DNA of 64,000 bases, taken from Aselliscus stoliczkanus. Taxonomy: Eukaryota > Chordata > Mammalia > Chiroptera > Hipposideridae. The number at the start of each line of letters is the position of its first letter. Position 1 is the stretch's first letter. The stretch lies in NCBI GenBank assembly GCA_033961575.1, contig CM066728.1, positions 102,500,852-102,564,851 on the forward strand, given 5' to 3'. Below, piece after piece: positions 43,685 through 54,440 of this stretch. Both the position numbers and the translations under genes were made by a program. Below the pieces are notes generated by a model. It was not told the origin of the DNA. It saw only the letters and a program-made list of their open reading frames with translations, and ran no database searches.

Positions 43685-44029
43685 GGCCCTTACAGAATTT
43701 GTGCTTCTATGTTGTGTATGCACTACATGGGGTATGTCTTTCAGGTTTCTCCCAGTGCCTAGAAAGATGCAAAATGTTTTTAGATGTCCTTAAGTAGTGA
43801 CAGAAAATGGTAATGCCTGAGTGTCTGGATCTTCACCTCTAAGGTATATCTAGATATGTCAAGATGATAAATTTCCATAGTTGTAGCAAGAGAGACCGCC
43901 CAATGTTCAGGCAAGAAACATTCTTCTATCCTCTTCTCATCCAGTCCTGAGCCCCTGGGACAGCTAGTGTTGGCTGTTAACTCCACAGCCCTTCTGCCCC
44001 TGCCTCTGCCCCATGGCTTTATATGTCCT

Positions 44030-44473
44030 GGCAGATCCAGCTTCCCACCATGATATGTACATTACAGATACGTTTCCACATTTTTCGGAAGCTAGGCCTG
44101 GCTAATGAGATCTAAGAGGAAAGAATGCTGTATGTATGTGTATATGGAAAGGATCTTAAGAGAATGTGGATTCCCTAATATAAAGAGACTCACGGGAGGA
44201 AACCCCAATATTTTTCACTGGATGCTGTCATGACTGTGGTGATGCCTGGATCCATGGTAGCCATCTTGCAGCACTGAGGATAGACTCTGTAACACTGTGA
44301 AGTGCAGAGCAAAGGGACGGAAAGAGCCTTGGATGCTATCATTGAACTGTTGCACCAATCTGGGAGTTACCTTTCCTCTGGTCTTCTTGCTTTATGAGAT
44401 AAACATCCTTATTGTTTGAGCTACTTCTAAATAAATGCTTAGTTCCCTGCGGCTGAAAACATCCTGATACATT
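44030..44473 (+). mobile_element. MaLR-like LTR, diverged
   Basis: ATGGTAGCCATCTTGCAGCA, CTTTATGAGATAAACATCCT, TATTGTTTGAGC and a GGCTGAAAACATCCTGATAC end match the late portion of old MaLR-type LTRs. Start approximate. Confidence 0.5.
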
Positions 44474-45732
44474 CTTTACCCAACTTCCCTTGTAGACTCA
44501 TTCCCCTTGAAGCTGTGCCCAAGACAGCTCCTTGTCACAAACACTGACATAGTTCCTAGTTCCAGGCACATTACTTTTGGCACCAGGCTTAAGACAGCGC
44601 ATGTGCACACACGGTGCTTTAATTCATGTTCTTCTAGTTCGTGTGTGTGTGATGTATTTTCAATGCCCAGGGAATGCTGATGAAAGGAAGAAAATACACA
44701 AATGTAAAGTGGCAGTGGCAAGGACTGGCTCTGAGTCACAGCCGGGTCTGGGGGCTGAATGAAATGCTCCACAGCCATGTGGGCGTCTGCCTGTCGTTTT
44801 TATGCAGAGATTTCTCAGGCTTTTCCTGAGGCTTTTGCCAAGGAAACATTTGCATTCCATTGACTCAGCACTTGAGGGAAAATCCCAACAGGCTGGGTTT
44901 GTGTTTTAGGGCTCAAGATGCATTTATAGTGGGGTCAGGAGAGATGCAGTGTTACGCGGAATTTGCATGACTAATTAGAAGGACTGTTTGATGTCCTGCA
45001 AAGCAGAAAGTCTTGGGGGAAAGTAGCCATACAATCTTGGAGTAGGAGCTAAGCATGGGACCACTAGACATAGTGAGGTATGCACCCTGGATGTGAGGAG
45101 ATCATGTGTCTACGTTCCAGGGGAAAGGATAAGTAAAAGGCTAAGGCCATCTTGCCTTATGGGAAAACAGGGCTTGGGAGAGTCAGTGCAGAGGATGGGA
45201 CAGCCTAGGAAGGGCTAGGAGCAGGCATGAGACAAGGTAAAGGGGAGAAAAGGGCTCAACCAACTCCAGGGGGAGGACAACCACCAAAGTGGGTTTCTAG
45301 AACATTACTCATCACCAAAAAGCAAGGCCAAGCATTGGTTTAGGCCGATCTTCCTCACAGGGAAATAGAACTTGAATGGAGTCCAAGCCTGATGATGCCT
45401 CAGAATTGGTAAATGAAGGACTTCTGCAACAGGTGTATGCAGAGCCTCTGAGTGCCACTGGAGGAGGTCACTGAGGACAGGATGTGACCTGACTGACCCT
45501 CGAGCTGGACCTGCGACATTTGTGGCTTCTCACCCCTTCCTTGTCCCTGGAGTGTGCGTTCTGCCCACCTTTCCCACAGTGGGAGCCATTTCATGGATGC
45601 AGGCTTGAGAGGGCAAAGTGTTGTTGAGACTATCTGGACAAGTCACAGGATTAAACCCAGTCAAGACCTTTATATAAACTTCAGATTCTGGTTGGTAGCG
45701 CAGAGAGAAGCCTCATAAGTTCATTGCTTATT
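44474..45732. other. Intergenic, no gene recognised
   Basis: Unique-looking sequence without a named element. Confidence 0.4.
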
Positions 45733-45746
45733 AAAACTGCCACCTA

Positions 45747-45828
45747 ACTTGTCTGTTCCCCTTCCCTGATTCCCCAATGCTGTTCCCCTCCCCCAATTCC
45801 CCAATAAAATCTTTAAAAAAAACCCAAA
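45747..45828 (+). mobile_element. 5-prime-truncated SINE: tail fragment of the long family
   Basis: Only the pyrimidine-rich last part (CTTGTCTGTTCCCC, CCCCAATAAAATC, A-rich tail) is present. It is bounded by a perfect 14-bp duplication AAAACTGCCACCTA at 45,733-45,746 and 45,829-45,842. So it is a real insertion truncated during reverse transcription, not an eroded copy. Confidence 0.9.
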
Positions 45829-45842
45829 AAAACTGCCACCTA

Positions 45843-48581
45843 CCAATCTGGAGAGTCTGCCTCTTTCTTTGGTCTCTCCTTGCCCTCCGATATGGGGGTC
45901 CTGTTAACAAACTAATGTTACCCTACTTCTACCCCCCTGGGATTCTGATTCAGCAGTTTCAGAGATTCTCATTTGATTGGTTCCTGGAATTTATATTTTG
46001 AAAAAAAATTCAGATGATTCTGATGATCAGTCAGGTTTGGGAACTTCAGGAATTGGCAGTAATATGGAGCAGACAGTGGATACACTGAGGGTGAGTGGGC
46101 AGTCAGGCCTCGGGGATCAAGGGTCAGGGTATAAACTCCCAACCCCGAAAATTATGGAATTACATAACAGTGGGCTTGACATCGCTCCTGGGGAAAGTAT
46201 TACATGTACCTGTCAGATGAGGTATTTGCTAATGTCCCTATTTTATCCCTGATGCAACTGAAGTGCAGAGAGGATAATACATTTGCCCAAGATCACAAGT
46301 CCAGTAAACGGTGGACATGGGAAGTGGACCAGGTTTTTCTTCCAGCCAGTGACTGGGAGGGTGACTTTAAAAGCAAAGAGGGATATGCTGGAGTTGATGA
46401 GAAGGAGAGCAAAGAAGGGGAAGGGGACAGAGGTATTCCAAATGAGAGAAAGACCTCTTCTTTTCTGAATTTGGCTTTGTTTTTTTCCTTATTATTTCCA
46501 CGATTACAGCTTCCGTCCTTAACTCTGACTTCTAGCTTCCCAGCTGTGTGAAATTCTCCTCCCTTTCCCCAAATCCCGAAGGAGTCCTTTCATGCCCTTT
46601 TCCCATCATCTTCTTGCCGCTTGGCTGAATGTCATGTGATCCGGCAGCTCCTCAGCCTTCTTTCTCCAGACTCTCTTTCCTACCCATCTCTGGGGGCAGA
46701 GGAAGTGGAGTGGATTGTCGGCTTCCAGGACTCCTGTGTTAGTGTGGGGTATTTGCTGCTTCTAGTTTGTAAATGATGCCTGCCTCTTCAGCAGTCAGAC
46801 ATAGAAATGACCCCCTTGTCTGAAACTAGGCAAACTAAATCCATAGCTAATTAGATTCTGTGATAATTTTTGGCTCTCCTGCTACTTTGTACTAAGAACC
46901 ACGGAAACAGTTAGAGCTCAAAAACAGGAAAATTCAACATATCAATATAAATTTGCAAGAGCCAGCATACCTTTGGAAGCACCTGCCTTCCTAACCAGGA
47001 ATAACCAGGGCACCAGAACTCCTGGGCTCACTGAACTTTCCACGTAAGGAGGAAAGTGTTATTTGCTTTGGACAGTTCAGAGAGAACTTCAGAATCTTCG
47101 GTCCTTCCATTAGAAGCATAGGCAAAATAAGTGCTGCGGCTAGTCTTCTTTCTAGGGCTTAGTAGTCAGTGGTAAGAACTGTTCTTTAGCGTTTGCAATA
47201 GACATTTTGGATAGAAATGCATTACATTAAATTAAAATAGCAGTGAAAATATTATGCAGAGCACTTCTTATTTATAGCATACTAATTTATTGTAAAGCAA
47301 TTTACTTTCTTCTCTGGTTGAGTTTAATGAATTTTTTAAAAAAGAATCATAAAAGGCTTGCTTAGAGAATGGAGACTGTGGTTTTTCTTTTTCTTTTTTT
47401 AAAAATAAGCAATGTAGCTGTCACCAGATGTTCTGAAGATTGATTACTAATGGATTTTTAATGCAGATAATTTATTAGATAATAGGGTATTTTTCTCCTC
47501 TAAATTTCCAGTAGGAGGAAATCATTGAGTTTCTCCATTTTAAGTTAAAGGCTTCCTACGATTGGTTTTCTACTAAGCCTTAAAAGGAATGATCAAATTC
47601 AATTATGTAATAAACCCACTTAGGATGAAGCCCACCGCTGGTGCTCCCCCCTCATACTTTTATGGATGCTTGAATCCCAGCAAACCTCTTGAATGCAAGA
47701 ACCACATACGACTCATGCCCTAACCGGCATGCCTAGCAGAGTGCCATTAATGTATAGTAAGTGCCCCAGAGCTGCTTACTTGATGAATAAATGTCGTATG
47801 CTGTTGTTTTATTGGAAACAGTAATTCAGAGATTCCCCCTGCTGAGCACACTTGTCCTAAGCTTGAGTGCTGCTGGATTGCTATATGGGATTCACACTTC
47901 GTGTCTCTCCCTGTTGTCTTCCAGGGGCCAGGCAGGAAGCACGGTGCAGAGTCCATCTTGGACTCAGTTTCAGGCCTGTGTGCTGCTCAGCAGGCATGGT
48001 TAACCGTTTGCCTACTTGGGTTCAGAATGAATACACCCAGCTGTGTCCCTGTTTCCTTTGCTGATGGGAGTTGAAAGTGTTCTATCCTAGCAATGCTAAG
48101 TGGTCAGCCAGTGGAAAATGTCCTGAATGGGGGGGGGCAAGAGCTTAAGATAACCTAGGTGAAGCCCCCACAGCAATTCTTCTTCAACTTTTATATCGAA
48201 CGGCAAAGAAATGTAAGTTTAGGAAGACTTGCCTCTGGGAGACATAATGGCATACGGAAACAAAAACTTTTCCCCTGAAGTCTAGATTTATCTTCAAAAG
48301 CTCATCCAAGTTTACAACATAAACCGTGATATAGCTGTTTGTTATAATAAAATAAAACGAAGTAAACAGAGCAGGAGCCCCCTCCGTGTATTTGGTTAAC
48401 ACTGAATTGAATATAATTTATGGAAAAGTAGCCTGAGTTGAAAAGAGCTGACAAGGCCATCACTGAGGACAGATGTCTGGAATTCAGCCACGCAGCCCTC
48501 ATGATGCCACATTTTTAGCCATAGTTCGTGAAACCTTGGGTAAGTGTCCCTTACAGAGAGGTGAAGCCACCTGGGTCATGC
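45843..48581. other. Intergenic, no gene recognised
   Basis: A MIR-like scrap lies at 46,225-46,340 (GCAGAGAGGATAATACATTT, GCCCAAGATCACAAGTCCAG). 47,190-47,620 is AT-rich, repeat-free sequence with many TAAT cores. No gene. Confidence 0.4.
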
Positions 48582-48986
48582 AATGGTTAATTTTCTGTGT
48601 TGACTTGGCTGGATCATGATACTCAGGTATTTCATGAAACATTATTCTGGCTGTTTCTGTGAAGTTATTTTTTAGAACAGATTAACATTTTCAAACAGTA
48701 GACTTGACGTAAAGCCAATTACCCTCCATAATGTGAATGGGTAGACTTCATCCAATCAGTTGAAGGCCTTCTCCCGAAGGGAAAAGGGGATTTTGCCACC
48801 ACCTGGCCTTCAGAATCAAACTGCAGCTCCACACCAGGGTAGGTGTGGCCTGCCAACCTACCCTGGCAGATTTCAGACTCGCCGGCCTCCCCCATCGCAA
48901 AAGCCTGTTCCTTGCAGCACATCTCTTGCTATACGAGTGCACATGTCCTATTGGTCACATTTCTCTGGAGAACACTGACTCACATA
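48582..48986 (+). mobile_element. ERVL-type LTR (MLT2-like), sense
   Basis: ATGGTTAATTTTCTGTGTTG start, CCAATTACCCTCCATAATGT, TCATCCAATCAGTTGAAGGC middle, TTTCTCTGGAGAACACTGAC end: same family as 28,398-28,715 in the opposite orientation, but near full length. Confidence 0.85.
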
Positions 48987-49784
48987 GGTCATGTGGCGGA
49001 CTGAAGGGGTAACTGATGCCTGGTCATCAGTCCAGGGAGTAGTCATCAACGTTGTTTTCAGAGAAGAAAAACCACTGACAACGCTATTCTCTACTAATGC
49101 TGGAATTTTCGATACACGCCTGTAAGCTCAGCCACAAAAGCCTCATCACCTCCTCCCCCATGATGAACTCCTTGTAAGACTTTCAAACCGCATTTTCCTT
49201 GTGACAGTTTCATCATAGGTGGTATGACACAGCTTTGTCTTGATAAATCAGATGTTTAAGGGAAGTCATTCTAGAAGATTTACCAAGAAAGCTGATGAAT
49301 GAACACCAAATTCATTTAACAAATTCAGTTTTTTTTTCCTTTTGTAAAGACGCCCTTTGTTTTCACTGCAAGAAGAAAAAGCTATCAATTCAACCCCCTT
49401 ACTTTTTTTTTAGTTGACACACCATTAATAATGCCTCACTTTCTGTCCGTGACGGTATAATCAAAAATAAAAAGGACTGTTGTTTTATCAAGTGGCATAA
49501 CTGTGAGCTCCCTCACACTCGGGGAAATCGGGCATGCTGGATGCTGCCTGTAGGTGCACCAGCCCTGTGTTCTGGGCACATTTACATAATTCATTCCCTC
49601 CCCCAGAGGGTTCCCAAAACAATGATAATCTTACTCTGTACCCCCCTCCCCACCTTAATACAAAGGAACTAAATCACCCAATTATTCTCAGCACATTAAC
49701 ATTTTTTATTCCAGCCTCACAGAAAACATAACGTGATTTTCAAAATGGAAAAATGGGATTCTTCATATTCCATTTGACACAGTT

Positions 49785-50040
49785 CTCAGAAACTATCCCA
49801 GTCCTTAAGTGGTGAGTGACTGCAGAGCCATGGGTGTCTGCCAGAGGGAGGGGGTGCATCCCCCACCATCAAGGCAAGATTGAGTGGCCCATGGGACTTG
49901 GGAGTAAAGAACAAATAGGGGTCTAATATGACACCAGGGTTTAAGCAATGATACTAGTTATTTTAGTTTGGGAGTGAGGAATTGGGAGGCAATTTGGGCA
50001 GTGCATATACAGGGCTTCAAAGGTATAACTTGAGGACAGA
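49785..50040 (+). repeat. Unclassified homologous pair, copy 1
   Basis: Aligns by eye along about 250 bp with 50,932-51,185 in the same orientation (shared: TTCTCAGAA, CCTTAAGTGG, CACCATCAAG, TTGGGAGTAAA, GACACCA). It begins with a Tigger-like right end (TTCTCAGAAACTATCCC). Confidence 0.6.
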
Positions 50041-50776
50041 AATTTCAAAGTTTTCCTTTAAATGGTTGGTAAAGTTGATGTTCTTGAAAATGTGGGGTGG
50101 ACTTAAGGAGGTTGGGGAAGCATTAGAGTTGTCTCAAGGACAATGGCCAATGCTAGTATGGTTAGAAAGGGAATGAAACAAAATCTCTTTTGAACTAGGA
50201 TTTAAAAATGACTATATTTGAGGCTATAATTTATGAAATGGGTATGTGTAGAACCTTCATAGTTTCAGTTAATTAAAGGGCTAAGGCCAGAGAGATAATA
50301 GAGGACTAACAATTCTGGCTGTTTGTAAACATAACAAAGAATTCAAATAGTCAACCAATGGAATTCAATGATTGTGTGGAGTCCAGACTACAAGGGTCTT
50401 GTTTATACATCTTTATATCCATCCCCCCAGCTCCTCACCCAGTGCCCTGTACAAGGAGGAGGTTAATGATAACGATTGAGGGACTGCCAGCAGCTTTAAT
50501 TTGTACAAATTAATGAAAAGAAATGTGAGGTCTGTTGTCACAGTTGTGTGTGCCATGTGTGCTTTAAATGCCTGGGAGAATGAGGCTAGTATGATATCAA
50601 CATCCCGGAAATGCATTTAAACAAACCCCACAGTTATCCCACTGCTCAAGCTGTTCTTTTACAAAAATAAAACCTTAGTGAAGACTTATGTAATCAGCAA
50701 AATGTGAGTAAGAAAAATTTAGTCTGTGAACAGGGTGAATCCAATAATTTGGGAGAGATAATGGGAGGTGGAAATA

Positions 50777-50972
50777 CAGTCATACATCATATAACGATGT
50801 TTCAGTCAACACTGGATTGTATATACAATGGTGGTCCCATAAGACTATATACACAGCCTAGGTGTGTCATAGGCTATGCCACCTAGTAAGTGCACTCCAT
50901 GATGTTAGCACTACAATATCGCTATCGACACATTTCTCAGAATAATTCCCCATCCTTAAGTGGAACATGACT
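50777..50972. mobile_element. Tigger-type MITE
   Basis: TA then CAGTCATACATCATATAACG at the left; right end CCTTAAGTGGAACATGACT then ATA; interior TGGTGGTCCCATAAGACTAT and TAGGTGTGTCATAGGCTATG. About 196 bp, consistent with a deleted TcMar-Tigger family member. Confidence 0.7.
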
Positions 50973-51185
50973 ATAGGACTAGAGATGTGTCTGTTGGAGG
51001 GAAGGGATACCTTTCCACCATCAAGACGGAACTGGGTAACCAGTGGGGTTTGGGAGTAAAAGAAAAGTAGGAGCCTCATACGACACCAAGGTTGTAAGCA
51101 GTAATATTAATTATTCCAGTGTGGGAGTGTGGAACTGGGCGGCATCGGGAAAATACACAGAGAGGGATTCAAAGACTTCAAAACA
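50932..51185 (+). repeat. Unclassified homologous pair, copy 2
   Basis: Second member of the pair with 49,785-50,040, offset 1.15 kb. Overlaps the right end of the Tigger-type MITE and extends about 210 bp beyond it. Confidence 0.6.
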
Positions 51186-52030
51186 TTCTATTTGTTTAGC
51201 TGAATCTTGACTTATAGTATTATTCTTTAAATAATAAATGTCATAAATAAATACAAATTATAGTATTTATTATATATACAATCTATGTGATATATTTTGT
51301 AATTATAAACTATTTTAGGATTCTACTTGAAATGTCTACTCTAACGTTAGTTGATTCATAGCGTATTGTGAGTACATGTTATGTGAAAGGCACTGTGCTT
51401 GGTGTATGGAAAATAGTCATTGTCTTCTAGGAGCTTAAAATTTAATGGCTGCATTCTTGCCACTAGGGTTCTGGGCTGTGCTTGGTAAATGGGATTTTCT
51501 GAGGATGGAATGGCATCTAGACATATGCGTGTTGTCTGTAGTTCCTGGAATTGAACTTGGGCAGACCAGAGCTTCTCTTTATTCACTGTGATCACCCATA
51601 GTATCTAGCTTTGCCTGGCATATAGCAGGTGCTTAGTGACATTTGTAAGAGTGGGAGGGGAGGGGGGCAGACGGGTAGGTGGCACACCCATTGGAAATCA
51701 CAAAAGTGCCTGGTCATCAGTCAGATGTCCCCATAGGCCCACGTCCCCTGCAGCGGCTGGGCTTTTGTCCTTGTGCTCTTGTCTTTGCCTTCTTGTTTCT
51801 CCACCTGAGCAATGTCAACAAGAACCTCTTTCTTCCCTCACGGCTCTCTGGGGACAGAAATGACAGTGGCCTCTGAGATTTTAAAATCTTTTTAAAAATA
51901 ATAAATAAATAAAGCCCATGCCTGTTTGTCAACGATTTGAACTCTCTGGCTGATTTCTAAATGTATTCATTAGCTACAACACCCCAAAAAAGAAAAGAAG
52001 TTCTGTACCCACTGGAATATGGATGACAGT
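51186..52030. other. Intergenic, no gene recognised
   Basis: MIR-like scraps at 51,360-51,440 and 51,600-51,640 (TTTGCCTGGCATATAGCAGG). Otherwise nothing. Confidence 0.4.
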
Positions 52031-52207
52031 AAAGGAATTGGTTAGCAGCAGAGAAAGAGAGTCAGAGGAAGAGTAATAGATATGTATGATATGGGGGGGA
52101 GGAGTGGGGTGGCGAATTGGGGGTGGGGGGTTGTCACTTTGAGGGGTAAAATGTATAACTATTGCACTGTGTTGTACACCTGAAACTAATTAAAAATAAA
52201 TAATTAA
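52031..52207 (+). mobile_element. L1 3-prime end, sense
   Basis: GTCACTTTGAGGGGTAAAAT, TGTTGTACACCTGAAACTAA then an A/T-rich tail: the sense version of the string seen antisense in the other L1 copies. The following SINE abuts its tail. Confidence 0.8.
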
Positions 52208-52642
52208 TTAAAAAAAGATTTTATTGGGGAATTGGGGGAGGGGAACAGTGTTGGGGAACTGGGGAAGGGGAACAGACAAGTTGCTGTCCTTTTGTTCTTC
52301 AGTCTAGTTGTGGAGGACGTTGCTTCACTGGCCCATGTTGTTATCATCATTGCGCTCTTCCCGGGTGAGGCAGATCGGTCGTCGGCCTCTGGACGGCCAC
52401 TCACAGCGACTCTTGGCAGCTCACACCGGCTGCCGGCCACTCACTGTAGCCTATGGCAGCCCATTGCGGCAGGAGCTGCAGCTATGCCATTGCCAGGACT
52501 CACGCAGCCCAGCTCCAGGTGGAGCTGTTGTTCACCATCTTAGCTGTAGAGGGCAGTGTCACTGGCCCTCATATGTGGGATCTGAACAGGGGCCACTGGC
52601 ATCGCAAGCCAGCTCTTAACCAATGTGCCACTCGGCCGGCCC
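52208..52642 (-). mobile_element. tRNA-derived SINE, long form, antisense
   Basis: Complete copy: tail complement AAAGATTTTATTGGGGAATT, CTTCAGTCTAGTTGTGGAGG, and the head complement CACTCGGCCGGCCC at 52,629-52,642. Its tail contains a duplicated GGGGAATTGGGGGAGGGGAA-like unit missing from the copy at 13.1 kb. Confidence 0.87.
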
Positions 52643-53384
52643 ACATGGGTTTCATTTTAAGAGCTCCCTGAGCTCAAATAGGAATCTGAACTTTTAGGTC
52701 CATATTTAAATTCATTTAATTCAATGCTCAAAATGTTTTTGAGGTTATGTTGCTGAATTAGGAAATGGACATCTGCTTCTTATATAAAGGTAATGCAGTG
52801 ATTGAACTGATATTGGATTGCAGATCAGGTCACATGTCCTTGAGTCATCAGTCTGGTGGGGGTGACACAATTCTGACGTAAAAACAGGATTAAAAATATT
52901 GTTGGTTTTCCAGCCATTTGGAAAATATGTTTATGATCCAGGAAGCTCTTGGACTTCAAGCTCCCATTAGTTTGTTTTCACTTGTATCTGTAGCCAAGTG
53001 AGGAGTGACTTAAACAAGAAAATAAGAGGACATGACTTTATCCCTAAGTATCTACAACCTGACTCAGAAAGGGGAAGCTGTGAATCGCCTAAATTCATTT
53101 CACCGGCTCTAAGCACTTGATTTATTTGAGAACACATTTTAATACTTAAAAATCCTTTCCTTCCCCCATTTCTTGAATGGACTGCCGTCTTCTTCTCTTT
53201 TACATTCTATGGGGAAATTGGATGGGGAAACACATTAATCTGCATGAAATCCACTTGCTCTACTAGTGCGATTTACCACCTGCTGCATTCAAGAAAAGTT
53301 TTCATGGTATCCGGACTGAAAATATCAGTGTTGTTCTTTCTTTTTAATAATATTATCCAAATATGTGTTTTCTTAGATTAATAA
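52643..53384. other. Intergenic, no gene recognised
   Basis: Unique-looking sequence. Confidence 0.4.
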
Positions 53385-53456
53385 TAAGAATATTTATTGA
53401 GTACTCCCTACAAGCCAGATACTGTACTAGGTGTTACATATATTTTAATTTCAATA

Positions 53457-53796
53457 CTGTAGGTTCTCACTTAATGTTGTTGATAGGTTCTGTGGCTTTA
53501 AGCGAAGTGATATATGACAAAACCAACTCTACCACAGGCTAATTGATATAAATAAGAGTTAAGTTCCTACAACATCTCATCCACATTTTTTTTCCTAGAA
53601 GAAACCCTTTATTTATTTATTTATTTATTTACTTTACTTTATTTATTTTATTAGTTTCAGATGTACAAAACTATGTACTAGTTAGACATTTACACCCCTC
53701 ACAAAGTGATAAGCCCCCTCCCCCAATTTACTACTATATAGCTGTTACAGTTCCACTGACTCTATTCCCTATGCTGTACTCCACATCCTGTGACTA

Positions 53797-53838
<42 letters not shown>

Positions 53839-54263
53839 ATTATAGTTGACATTCAGTATTATTCAGCTTCAGCTTCAGGTGTACACTGCAGTGGTCAGGC
53901 ATCTGCACTGTCCATTAAGTGGTCTCCCTAACAAGACATGTGCCCATCTGACACCCTACAAATGCTTTACAACATTATTATATTCTCCAAAATCTCTTTT
54001 GAATCCCAGTGGAAATATTGTGGTAAGTGAGACGGAGAAAGATAAATACCATATGATCTCACATATATGTGGAATCTAAAGAACTGAGTAAATCAACAAA
54101 CTAATCAGAAACAATATCAGAGATATAGAGGAAAAACAGAGGGTTGTTAGACGGGAGTGGGGTGGGGATGAGGGAAAAGGTGATGGGATTAAACAGCACA
54201 AACTGGTAGTCTCATCCACATTTAATGACGTTGAATGAAATGATGTTATTTGAGGACCTGCTG
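53457..54263. mobile_element. Tigger-type MITE (~172 bp) split by L1
   Basis: Ends CTGTAGGTTCTCA (53,457) and TGAGGACCTGCTG (54,263), each bordered by TA. Host sequence is 53,457-53,588 plus 54,224-54,263. Same family as 22,373-22,640. Confidence 0.8.
53589..54209 (-). mobile_element. L1 with 5-prime inversion (twin-primed)
   Basis: Antisense L1 3-prime part 53,589 to about 54,022 is followed by a sense-oriented 5-prime part (about 54,023-54,209, including GATAAATACCATATGATCTC). Perfect 14-bp duplication TCTCATCCACATTT at 53,575-53,588 and 54,210-54,223. A (TA)n lies at 53,796-53,836. Confidence 0.88.
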
Positions 54264-54440
54264 TATTTGATTGTACATTTTTATTTAATCCTCAGAAATA
54301 CCCTGCAATGTATTATTTACCTTGTTTTACAGAATGAAACAGAAACTCAGAGAATTAGAGTAACTTGCCCAAAGTCATGTTGCTATGAAGTGCCCGAAAT
54401 GGTATTCAAGTTCAGCCTCTGAATCCACAGACTCAGTTCA

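Larger units (their letters stand above)
53385..54440 (+). repeat. MIR split by a Tigger MITE that is itself split by L1
   Basis: MIR left part 53,385-53,456 (TTTATTGAGTACTCCCTACA, CTGTACTAGGTGTTACATAT); right part 54,264-54,440 (TTTATTTAATCCTCAGAAAT, GTAACTTGCCCAAAGTCATG). The two parts join in consensus order once the inserts are removed. Confidence 0.7.
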
